This document shows, piece after piece, positions 23,330 to 27,862 of a stretch of 27,862 nt of DNA (position 1 is its first letter; every line of letters starts with the position of its first letter). The stretch comes from a virus. The stretch lies in the IMG/VR virus record IMGVR_UViG_3300047322_000155, positions 1-27,862 of that record; one strand, given 5' to 3'. The position numbers and the translations under genes were made by a program. The notes beneath the pieces were generated by a model that was not told the DNA's origin, made no database searches, and worked only from the letters and a program-made list of their open reading frames with translations.

Positions 23330-23595
23330 GCAGTCACCTGTCCGTCGAACGTCAGCCGATAGTGGACGCCGTGCCCGCGGATCTTCATCTGGACGATGTA
23401 GCCCTCCCGCTCAAGCTCACCGACGAACTTGCGCACAGCCGACTCGCTCATGCCGCACATGGCCGCGAGCTTCTGCACCGACATGCGCCGCTCACCCGTG
23501 TTGAAATCCGCCTCGCGGTACAGCGTGATCAGCGTGAATTTCTTCAGCGCAGGCATATCGACGCCCCACACGAGGTTTTCGTGTTTGATGCTCAT
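23326..23595 (-). CDS. Small winged-helix DNA-binding protein
   Basis: The protein is 89 residues from the ATG at 23595, with GGAGG eight bases upstream and an ATGA overlap with the small membrane peptide gene. MPALKKFTLITLYREADFNT, then RRMSVQKLAAMCGMSESAVR and KFVGELEREGYIVQMKI, reads as a complete winged helix: helix-turn-helix SVQKLAAMCGMSESAVRKFV, then a GY-V wing. It precedes the larger replication protein with a GTGA overlap. It may be an initiator partner or a regulator of replication. No other domain. Confidence 0.78.
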   Translation of the reverse strand: MSIKHENLVWGVDMPALKKFTLITLYREADFNTGERRMSVQKLAAMCGMSESAVRKFVGELEREGYIVQMKIRGHGVHYRLTFDGQVTA

Positions 23596-23675
23596 GGGAG
23601 CGACCTCCAGCAAGCGACGCCAGACAGGACGAACAGAGCGAGCATTGCCAGCGAAACGAAATCGGCGCAGTTCAT
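23592..23675 (-). CDS. 27-residue single-span membrane peptide
   Basis: The frame MNCADFVSLAMLALFVLSGV and ACWRSLP is only 27 residues. Its ATG overlaps the DUF4406 stop as ATGA, and its own stop overlaps the next ATG as ATGA, so the chain of coupled genes is unbroken only if it is real. Residues 5-23 form one hydrophobic helix, and the C-terminus is basic. No ribosome site is obvious, so expression would rely on coupling. It could also be a spacer without function. I do not know a family. Confidence 0.5.
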   Translation of the reverse strand: MNCADFVSLAMLALFVLSGVACWRSLP

Positions 23676-23974
23676 GCGGCCTCCTTTTGCGGTGCATAAA
23701 GCATCGTCATGCCCAGTTCCAGAGCGATATGACGCTCCAGGCGGGCTCCGCGAGACGCCTCGAACCCTGGCAGCAGGTAGATCGCCTCGCACTCACTGAG
23801 CAACGGCAGACACGCGCGCATATACGCCGACCACGGCGACCCTTCGGGAAGCTCGAGTTCTGCCGGGTTGCTAACGTCGTGACCATCGGCACGCAGACGC
23901 GCCGCCGCGGCGCGGAAAGCCGGATAGTTGTTATCGGGGATGCCCGTCATCGGGCCGGCGACGTAGATCTTCAT
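23672..23974 (-). CDS. DUF4406 protein (nucleoside 2-deoxyribosyltransferase-like)
   Basis: The protein is 100 residues from the ATG at 23974, overlapping the previous stop as ATGA; a 21-residue extension is rejected. It begins MKIYVAGPMTGIPDNNYPAF, then RAAAARLRADGHDVSNPAEL, CEAIYLLPGFEASRGARLER and HIALELGM. The AGPMTG start and the RGA-x-x-E-x-x-x-A-x-x-LGM end are the marks of DUF4406, related to nucleoside deoxyribosyltransferases and sugar-nucleotide binders. Members are common in phages and may salvage or cleave nucleotides. The fold is clear, the substrate unknown. Confidence 0.88.
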   Translation of the reverse strand: MKIYVAGPMTGIPDNNYPAFRAAAARLRADGHDVSNPAELELPEGSPWSAYMRACLPLLSECEAIYLLPGFEASRGARLERHIALELGMTMLYAPQKEAA

Positions 23975-24417
23975 TCCGGCTCTGCCATGCCTTCGATGCG
24001 GCCCACCAGCCCGAGCAGTGTGACGATGTGCGACCACGCCACATCCTTAACTCGGCGAACCTCATGACGCTCGACGCGACCGTCTTCGAACGTCCGCTGC
24101 ACTTCCGCGCCAACCTCGCCGTGCGTCTGCCAGCTTTTCGCCATGAATTCGATGACGTCGCTGTCCGCGCACTGCTCCGGCTGCGGCATCTGCACGCAGA
24201 CCATGCCGAGCTCACGTGCGAACGCCTGGGCGATGCGCGAATCACCAGTCACGAGAGACAGTCGGACTGCCTCCTTCAGCGTCAAGTGATTTGCCGTGTT
24301 GTTGGGGTTCACCTTGTTGCGAAGCAGCGCGCTCGACATAGGAAGGCGCGGCGCAAGCGATTCGCACCCTCCCTCGTATTCGTGGGCTACGGCGTGTGCG
24401 GCGTCGAGTACATTCAT
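23971..24417 (-). CDS. CII-like phage regulator (CP76 type)
   Basis: The protein is 148 residues from the ATG at 24417. It opens MNVLDAAHAVAHEYEGGCES, then LAPRLPMSSALLRNKVNPNN and TANHLTLKEAVRLSLVTGDS. The A-x-x-V-x-x-Y-x-GG-x-x-xLA-x-x-x-x-x-S-x-x-L-x-NKxNPxN-x-x-HHLTL-EA pattern is typical of the phage regulatory CII/CP76 family, in which the NK-NPNN-HLTL part follows a helix-turn-helix. It lies directly after the cro-like gene, as cII does in lambda, and probably affects the lysis/lysogeny choice or early gene levels. An upstream 17-residue extension is rejected. Confidence 0.85.
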   Translation of the reverse strand: MNVLDAAHAVAHEYEGGCESLAPRLPMSSALLRNKVNPNNTANHLTLKEAVRLSLVTGDSRIAQAFARELGMVCVQMPQPEQCADSDVIEFMAKSWQTHGEVGAEVQRTFEDGRVERHEVRRVKDVAWSHIVTLLGLVGRIEGMAEPE

Positions 24418-24473
24418 AAAGGGTCCAATCGAATGTTGTGCAGTGCGATGAGGACTACTAAAGTGCAATCACA

Positions 24474-24490
24474 CGCAAGACGAACTTGCG
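24474..24490 (-). other. Stem-loop between cro-like and CII-like genes
   Basis: The minus strand has CGCAAG-TTCGT-CTTGCG, a 6-bp stem with a 5-base loop, four bases after the cro-like stop. No T-run follows, so it is not a standard terminator. Its place resembles that of nutR/tR1 in lambda. Role unknown. Confidence 0.35.
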
Positions 24491-24495
24491 GCTGT

Positions 24496-24720
24496 TTAAG
24501 CAGCGGCCTGCTCTGCGGGGTACAGATCAGGGCGCAATTCATGACGGCTAACGCCAGTGATGCGCTCGATCTTCAGGACGTGGTTCGAAGGGACGTGGCC
24601 GGTGCGGCACATCTTCTGAACGTTCTGCGGGGTGCAATCCAACTGCCGGGCAAGCGCCGATTGGCTGCCGGCCAGTTCGCACGCCCGCTCGATGGGGGAG
24701 AGTTGCGCGGAGATTTCCAT
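24496..24720 (-). CDS. Cro/YdaS-like transcription regulator
   Basis: The 74-residue protein reads MEISAQLSPIERACELAGSQ, SALARQLDCTPQNVQKMCRT, then GHVPSNHVLKIERITGVSRH and ELRPDLYP. This is a single helix-turn-helix of the YdaS/Cro type; the ...SALARQLDCTPQNVQKMCRTG... segment is the DNA-reading part and ITG-SRHELRPD-YP is the usual ending. It is divergent from the S24 repressor, with a good promoter and operator half-sites between them. Its job is probably that of Cro: to turn down the repressor gene and its own operon early in lytic growth. Confidence 0.9.
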   Translation of the reverse strand: MEISAQLSPIERACELAGSQSALARQLDCTPQNVQKMCRTGHVPSNHVLKIERITGVSRHELRPDLYPAEQAAA

Positions 24721-24746
24721 GACAGGGCACTTTCCGGTTGATGGTC

Positions 24747-24811
24747 TACAACCAGAATCTACAACTTACAACCGGATATTTCAACCAATATTTGCAGTGC
24801 CAACTACAACC
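24747..24811. promoter_or_regulatory. Operator half-sites between cro-like gene and repressor
   Basis: TACAAC(C) occurs at 24747, 24760, 24767 and 24805, with the 24760 and 24767 copies in tandem at 7-base spacing; a GGTTGAT at 24736 makes an imperfect dyad with the first. The sites cover the -10 and spacer of the cro promoter. The same heptamer recurs at 25801-25863. Confidence 0.7.
24756..24784 (-). promoter_or_regulatory. Leftward early promoter (PR-like) for the cro operon
   Basis: On the minus strand, TTGAAA (24784-24779) is followed after exactly 17 bases by TAGATT (24761-24756). GTTGTA half-sites lie in the spacer and over the -10. The predicted leader is about 30 bases. This is the best promoter match in the window. 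Confidence 0.7.
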
Positions 24812-24823
24812 GATTTTTGTACC

Positions 24824-25546
24824 ATGCCGCCAATGAGCCAAACCCATATCGGCGTGCGAATCCGTGAGTGCCGGGAAAAGGTCGACTACAGTCAGTCGGA
24901 TCTCGCCCGCGCCCTTGGCATCAAGCCGCAAGCCGTGCAGAAGTGGGAAGCCGGCCAGTCAGCCCCGAGAAACGAACGACTCCAACAGATTGCCGACGCG
25001 CTTAGCACATCTGTAAGGGAGTTGATTCGTGGAACAGAGTTAGAAGGGATTGCCGAATCCGGCAGCATAAAAGATGCAGGCAGCAGTAAAGTTTTCCCCC
25101 TAAGGGGCGCCCAGCGTGGCGCACCCAAAGACAAACGTGGCCTCGTGCCCCTACTTTCGTGGGAGCAGGCTGCTAATTGGGGGCAAACCTTGAACTCGAA
25201 CAATCTCGAAGAAGCCGAGGACTGGCTCCGGTGTCCGTTTAACCACGGAACTGAAGCTTTCATTCTGGAAGTTGCGGGGGAAAGCAACTTCGATCCTACC
25301 GGGCCAAAGTCCTACGCGCCCGGCGAATTCATCGCAGTAGACCCATCCCGAGAACCGGTTAATCGAAGCATGGTCGTCGTCCGAGTCGACCATGAGGACC
25401 GCGTCACGTTTAAGCAGCTGCTGATGGACGAAGGTGGAACGCGACTCCTGAAGGCGCTCAATCCTACGTGGCCCGGCCGCCCTGCCCCGCTTCCTGATGG
25501 CTCGCGGATCATCGGCGTTGTGATAGGGAAATGGGTTCCAGAGTGA
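24824..25546 (+). CDS. CI-like phage repressor with S24 (LexA-type) peptidase domain
   Basis: The protein is 240 residues from the ATG at 24824; an ATG nine bases later is equally possible, and neither has a ribosome site, so the message may be almost leaderless. Upstream extension into the cro gene is rejected. Residues 8-67 are an XRE helix-turn-helix: VRIRECREKVDYSQSDLARA, LGIKPQAVQKWEAGQSAPRN. Residues about 145-238 form the S24 fold, with GES (Ser154), PGEFIAVDP and VTFKQ (Lys197) as the expected Ser-Lys pair. Ala85-Gly86 in the linker is a candidate self-cleavage site. It should keep lysogeny and be inactivated through RecA after DNA damage. Confidence 0.93.
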   Translation: MPPMSQTHIGVRIRECREKVDYSQSDLARALGIKPQAVQKWEAGQSAPRNERLQQIADALSTSVRELIRGTELEGIAESGSIKDAGSSKVFPLRGAQRGAPKDKRGLVPLLSWEQAANWGQTLNSNNLEEAEDWLRCPFNHGTEAFILEVAGESNFDPTGPKSYAPGEFIAVDPSREPVNRSMVVVRVDHEDRVTFKQLLMDEGGTRLLKALNPTWPGRPAPLPDGSRIIGVVIGKWVPE

Positions 25547-25752
25547 ATCTAATACAGAGAATCCCGAGTTTTGGCGTCGTATGGACGTTCTACGTTGCCT
25601 CGACGCTCGGGATCTGGTTCGGCATTGACTGGCTCACTGATAGCCCCACAATCGCAACGTGCGCTGTGGTGTTGTGGACCGGCCCCGGCGTCCTTTGCGG
25701 CTTCAAACTAGTGAATCGACTGGACGAATGGCGCTTCGCCAACCGTCGATAA
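25531..25752 (+). CDS. Small two-span membrane protein after repressor
   Basis: The protein is 73 residues from the ATG at 25531, or 69 from a GTG at 25543 that overlaps the repressor stop as GTGA. The GTG start gives better spacing from a G-rich stretch. Hydrophobic helices at about 14-33 (FGVVWTFYVASTLGIWFGID) and 41-60 (IATCAVVLWTGPGVLCGFKL) suggest two membrane spans with a basic C-terminus. It is cotranscribed with the repressor and closed by a terminator, so it should be made in the lysogen. Such genes often change the host surface or exclude other phages. That role is an inference; no family is recognised. Confidence 0.75.
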   Translation: MGSRVNLIQRIPSFGVVWTFYVASTLGIWFGIDWLTDSPTIATCAVVLWTGPGVLCGFKLVNRLDEWRFANRR

Positions 25753-25766
25753 TGCAGCCACGAAAC

Positions 25767-25790
25767 ATCCGCCGCCCGGCGGATTTTTTT
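25767..25790 (+). terminator. Intrinsic terminator of the repressor operon
   Basis: ATCCGCC (25767-25773) pairs with GGCGGAT (25778-25784) across a four-base loop, followed by a T-run to 25790. It lies 15 bases after the membrane protein's stop and just before the right operator cluster. Confidence 0.9.
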
Positions 25791-25800
25791 CGCCTCCAAT

Positions 25801-25863
25801 TACAACTTTCACTTGCATTCGCAGGTTGTAGGTTGTAATTTGTGGTTGTAGACAAATACAACC
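25801..25863. promoter_or_regulatory. Right operator cluster, five GGTTGTA-type half-sites
   Basis: TACAAC lies at 25801, GGTTGTA at 25824, 25831 and 25844, and TACAACC at 25857. The last two form the perfect dyad GGTTGTAgacaaaTACAACC. The 25824/25831 pair is a tandem at 7-base spacing, mirroring the left cluster. A rightward promoter is expected here (for example TTGCAT-17 bases-TAATTT at 25813-25841), but no pair is convincing. Confidence 0.72.
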
Positions 25864-25876
25864 GAGTGGGGCCGCG

Positions 25877-26005
25877 ATGTTCACGCATACGTATTCGAAC
25901 CTTCGTTCCGGAATAGCCCACTCGCGTGACTTCATCTGCCGAAGCGGCCATGTAATTCGCGGTCGCATCGACACGATATTTTTTGAAGACGTCATCTGGT
26001 GCTGA
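25877..26005 (+). CDS. Possible 42-residue leader peptide/protein
   Basis: This is the first open frame after the right operator cluster: MFTHTYSNLRSGIAHSRDFI, then CRSGHVIRGRIDTIFFEDVI and WC. It has no membrane segment. The ribosome site is only a weak GGGG. The stop lies 12 bases before the next ATG, which has a strong ribosome site. It could be a short early protein, or the region could be an untranslated leader. No family is recognised. Confidence 0.35.
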   Translation: MFTHTYSNLRSGIAHSRDFICRSGHVIRGRIDTIFFEDVIWC

Positions 26006-26017
26006 CAGGAGCGCGCG

Positions 26018-26092
26018 ATGGATACCCAACCTCAACACACTGAGCAGACTCGCACTCGCGATGAGCTCGACTACTTCACGCGGGGCATGTGA
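26018..26092 (+). CDS. Possible 24-residue peptide
   Basis: The frame MDTQPQHTEQTRTRDELDYF and TRGM has AGGAG six bases before the ATG, a strong ribosome site for so short a frame. Its stop overlaps the next ATG as TGATG. The good site may serve chiefly to load ribosomes for the following membrane protein genes by coupling. The peptide is polar with no motif. Confidence 0.45.
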   Translation: MDTQPQHTEQTRTRDELDYFTRGM

Positions 26093-26238
26093 TGGTCCGT
26101 GCCGCCAACGATAACGAACTGCTGGCCGCCTCTCGCGTTCAGCGCGCCGCCGGCGCTTATGCGGCCGTGGTGATGGTTGCAATCGGCTGCGTCTGGTATC
26201 TGTGCGTCGCCTACCGCGCGGGGGCTTTCAATGCGTGA
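26092..26238 (+). CDS. Small single-span membrane protein
   Basis: The protein is 48 residues: MVRAANDNELLAASRVQRAA, then a hydrophobic helix at 21-41 (GAYAAVVMVAIGCVWYLCVA) and a short tail. Its ATG overlaps the preceding stop as TGATG. A basic patch before the helix suggests the N-terminus stays inside. It is the first of several membrane proteins in a chain of overlapping genes. Family unknown; it might be a lysis, exclusion or superinfection factor. Confidence 0.6.
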   Translation: MVRAANDNELLAASRVQRAAGAYAAVVMVAIGCVWYLCVAYRAGAFNA

Positions 26239-26362
26239 TCTCAAATTCCTCGCCCGCATGGTGTTCGCCTTTACGGCCATCGTCCTGATTCTCGGTATCA
26301 CGCATCACTGGGACGAAGCCGAAACTCGGGCCGTGCGCGCCGCCTATTCGCGGGGCGCCTGA
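26231..26362 (+). CDS. Small single-span membrane protein
   Basis: The protein is 43 residues from the ATG at 26231, overlapping the previous gene by 8 bases. It reads MRDLKFLARMVFAFTAIVLI, then LGITHHWDEAETRAVRAAYS and RGA. A basic N-terminus and one helix at about 8-24 are followed by a charged, helical tail. A longer frame upstream on the same strand is rejected because the overlap pattern favours this start. No family is recognised. Confidence 0.6.
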   Translation: MRDLKFLARMVFAFTAIVLILGITHHWDEAETRAVRAAYSRGA

Positions 26363-26508
26363 TGCGCACGCTTTGGCAGATCGTTGAGGACGTCGCAAAC
26401 GGCTCGCTGTCGCGCTGGGACGCCTATCGGCTTGTCCGTGCGCAGATAAGGGCCGCGCGCCGCCAGGCGATCCGTCAAGCGCGCCGCCGGGCTGCTCGCC
26501 ATGGATGA
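26362..26508 (+). CDS. Small arginine-rich protein
   Basis: The protein is 48 residues; the ATG shares one base with the previous TGA. The N-terminal half is MRTLWQIVEDVANGSLSRWD. The C-terminal half is AYRLVRAQIRAARRQAIRQA followed by RRRAARHG. It has about 13 arginines and would form a basic amphipathic helix able to bind nucleic acid or membrane. It lies between two membrane protein genes. No family is recognised. Confidence 0.55.
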   Translation: MRTLWQIVEDVANGSLSRWDAYRLVRAQIRAARRQAIRQARRRAARHG

Positions 26509-26686
26509 CCCACTAATCCTGTTTGCGCTCGCCCTCATCGGACTGGTGGCACTCGCCGTTCTGGCCGCGTGGGCGTGGACGTACACGTGGCCGGTCGATA
26601 CCGGAACTCATGACTTTCATCGGCCGCTCGAGCGGCAAAACCGCGACGCCGGTGCGCGCCGCCACAACCGAAGGAGTGAATCATGA
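26501..26686 (+). CDS. Small single-span membrane protein
   Basis: The protein is 61 residues, overlapping the previous gene by 8 bases. It opens MDDPLILFALALIGLVALAV with one long hydrophobic helix to about residue 28, then TYTWPVDTGTHDFHRPLERQ and a basic, polar tail. The acidic start, single helix and basic tail give an N-out/C-in topology. This is the size and shape of some holins or spanin-like proteins, but no lysis enzyme gene is beside it, so a lysis role is only a guess. Confidence 0.62.
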   Translation: MDDPLILFALALIGLVALAVLAAWAWTYTWPVDTGTHDFHRPLERQNRDAGARRHNRRSES

Positions 26687-26943
26687 AAGAGAAAATCACC
26701 AAGACTCCGGAAGCCATTGAGGCTGAGCGCGAGCAGATCGAAAAGATGCGCGGCGAGATTAAAGCACTTTGCAACAAGGTTCCTCCGGCAGTTCTCTCCG
26801 GCAGTTATCAGACGGCAGTTGCATGGAAGAAAGCCGCCGGCGATGCATACAAGCTCGCCACATCAAAGGCGCCAACGCTGACGAAGCTGGTCGACGCGCG
26901 CACTGCCATGCAAGTTGCCGGGCGCGGCTCGGCAGCGGCATAA
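26683..26943 (+). CDS. Unknown helical protein
   Basis: The protein is 86 residues, with GGAG six bases before the ATG, which overlaps the previous stop as ATGA. MKEKITKTPEAIEAEREQIE begins a charged helix, then MRGEIKALCNKVPPAVLSGS and YQTAVAWKKAAGDAYKLATS. It is soluble and basic, with one cysteine. No family is recognised. It ends the chain of coupled small genes before a gap of 95 bases. Confidence 0.7.
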   Translation: MKEKITKTPEAIEAEREQIEKMRGEIKALCNKVPPAVLSGSYQTAVAWKKAAGDAYKLATSKAPTLTKLVDARTAMQVAGRGSAAA

Positions 26944-26981
26944 CGCTTACCCCGAACCGCGCAGACAGCGCGGCGTGCTTA

Positions 26982-27008
26982 GGGCGGCTAGGTCAGCGCC
27001 CGTTTTTT
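26982..27008 (+). terminator. Weak candidate terminator/attenuator
   Basis: GGGCG (26982-26986) can pair with CGCCC (26997-27001) across a 10-base loop, followed by G and six T. The stem is short, so it may only attenuate. It separates the small-gene chain from the methyltransferase-like gene. Confidence 0.4.
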
Positions 27009-27038
27009 ACAACTGTTCGGCTATGCCGGCGAGGGAAT

Positions 27039-27623
27039 ATGCAGGTACTAATCGGCTGCGAAGAATCGGGAACCGTGAGAGACGCATTCGCTGCCCGCGG
27101 CCACAAGGTTCTCTCGTGCGACCTGATGCCGACCCGTTCGAATGGCCCGCACTACCAGGGCGACATTTTCGACGTGATCGACTATCCGTGGGATCTGGCG
27201 ATCTTCCATCCACCGTGCACGCATACCTCGGTCAGTGGAGCGCGGCACTTCGCAGAGAAATGGATGGACGGCAGGCAGGCGGCAGCCGTTGCCTTCTTCA
27301 TGGCCCTCGTGCGCCGGTCTGCGCATATCCCGCGGACGTGCTTCGAGCAGCCGGTGTCGATCATGAGTTCGCTGTACCGCAAGCCCGACCAGGTGATTCA
27401 GCCATGGCAGTTCGGCCACGGCGAGACCAAGGCGACGTGTCTATGGCTGAAAGGTCTTCCGTTGCTGATGCCAACAGAGATTGTCGAAGGCCGCGCGGAC
27501 CGAATTCACAAGATGCCGCCGAGCCCTGAACGCGCGCGCGAGCGCTCGAAGACATACGACGGAATCGCAACCGCAATGGGTGACCAATGGGGCGGCGACC
27601 TTCTTTCACAAGCTGCCGCATAG
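27039..27623 (+). CDS. DNA methyltransferase-like protein (C5-cytosine type, PPC motif)
   Basis: The protein is 194 residues from the ATG at 27039, with GAGG close upstream; a 90-residue upstream extension is rejected as it crosses the candidate terminator. It reads MQVLIGCEESGTVRDAFAAR (SAM-site-like start), HYQGDIFDVI, WDLAIFHPPCTHTSVSGARH with a PPC motif at 58-60, FEQPVS at 102-107, and FGHGETKATCLWLKGLPLL. Phage proteins of this pattern are usually annotated as DNA cytosine methyltransferases. It lacks a clear target-recognition domain, so specificity and even activity are open. It may protect phage DNA from restriction. Controlled by the right operator cluster if transcription reads through. 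Confidence 0.8.
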   Translation: MQVLIGCEESGTVRDAFAARGHKVLSCDLMPTRSNGPHYQGDIFDVIDYPWDLAIFHPPCTHTSVSGARHFAEKWMDGRQAAAVAFFMALVRRSAHIPRTCFEQPVSIMSSLYRKPDQVIQPWQFGHGETKATCLWLKGLPLLMPTEIVEGRADRIHKMPPSPERARERSKTYDGIATAMGDQWGGDLLSQAAA

Positions 27624-27634
27624 AGGAACCCGAC

Positions 27635-27862
27635 ATGAATACCGATACAGACGCAGTAACAAGGCTGCTAAAGCGCGCAATCGATCTACTCGATACCGCA
27701 CTGGGCGATAGCGATCCGATGATTGATGACGACATGCCTCAAGAAGAGATCGAGGCAGAATATCCGGTCATGTGCGCCATGCAAATCTTGACCAACCTTC
27801 TCACGATTCAGTGCACCCCCACCGCTCCCGCGCAATCGTGCGGTGACGCCGAGCAAGCAGCC
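27635..27862 (+). CDS. Acidic unknown protein, partial (runs off right edge)
   Basis: The ATG at 27635 has AGAGGA eight bases upstream, and the frame stays open for 76 residues to the window end. It starts MNTDTDAVTRLLKRAIDLLD, then TALGDSDPMIDDDMPQEEIE and AEYPVMCAMQILTNLLTIQC, with a Pro/Ala/Cys-bearing end. It is strongly acidic in the middle, with helices on both sides. It follows the methyltransferase-like gene by 11 bases. Family not recognised; the end is missing. Confidence 0.7.
   Translation, partial: MNTDTDAVTRLLKRAIDLLDTALGDSDPMIDDDMPQEEIEAEYPVMCAMQILTNLLTIQCTPTAPAQSCGDAEQAA

Noticed and set aside
24632-24823. 64-residue N-terminal extension of the repressor
   Set aside because: It overlaps the divergent cro-like gene, the operators and the promoter; the helix-turn-helix domain begins right after the ATG at 24824.
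1-27862. tRNA genes, insertion sequences and a diversity-generating retroelement
   Set aside because: No tRNA-like cloverleaf, transposase, terminal inverted repeat, reverse transcriptase or template/variable repeat pair was noticed in the window.

Overview
The window looks like most of the genome of a temperate podovirus (or its prophage form) from a GC-rich proteobacterial host, probably a Burkholderia- or Bordetella-type betaproteobacterium. The short-tail gene set (portal, scaffold, capsid, two tail tubular proteins, three internal virion proteins, T7-type terminase, fibre) sits together with a lambda-style lysogeny switch. From memory, the order and protein types resemble the BPP-1/BcepC6B group. 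That is an inference, not a search result. No tRNA, rRNA, CRISPR array, insertion sequence, integrase or phage RNA polymerase is visible.

Almost everything left of 24.72 kb is on the minus strand, so it reads right to left. First comes an early block: Cro-like regulator (24.7 kb), CII/CP76-like regulator, DUF4406 protein, a 27-residue membrane peptide, two winged-helix replication proteins (the larger carries six iteron-like repeats), a DUF1064 nuclease-like protein, a SANT/HTH protein, a YbcO-type nuclease, and several unknown small genes (down to 18.82 kb). Most are coupled by 1-4 base stop/start overlaps. Then comes the late block: two small genes, portal, a Bbp19-like protein, a 68-residue protein, scaffold, major capsid protein, a likely decoration protein, tail tubular A, tail tubular B, a GNAT acetyltransferase, three internal virion proteins (one with a transglycosylase domain), small and large terminase, and a tail fibre that runs off the left edge.

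Right of 24.82 kb the genes are on the plus strand: a LexA-type (S24) repressor and a small membrane protein, closed by a terminator. A GGTTGTA-rich operator cluster follows, then a chain of tiny overlapping genes (several with one membrane segment), a methyltransferase-like gene, and an acidic gene that runs off the right edge.

Three regulatory layers can be read directly. (1) GGTTGTA/TACAACC half-sites occur on both sides of the repressor operon, over a good minus-strand cro promoter and at the head of the rightward operon, so the repressor probably shuts off both arms. (2) Iteron-like repeats inside the replication gene probably mark the origin. (3) An 18-bp dyad, TTGGTCGGGATTCCGACA, lies in the same orientation ahead of the head operon, ahead of the capsid gene and ahead of the tail fibre. 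The capsid copy follows directly after a terminator, and a second terminator lies after the decoration gene. This suggests a shared late promoter or operator and a separately dosed capsid/decoration transcript.

No stretch longer than about 300 bases lacks a gene; the largest gap is 14703-14944.
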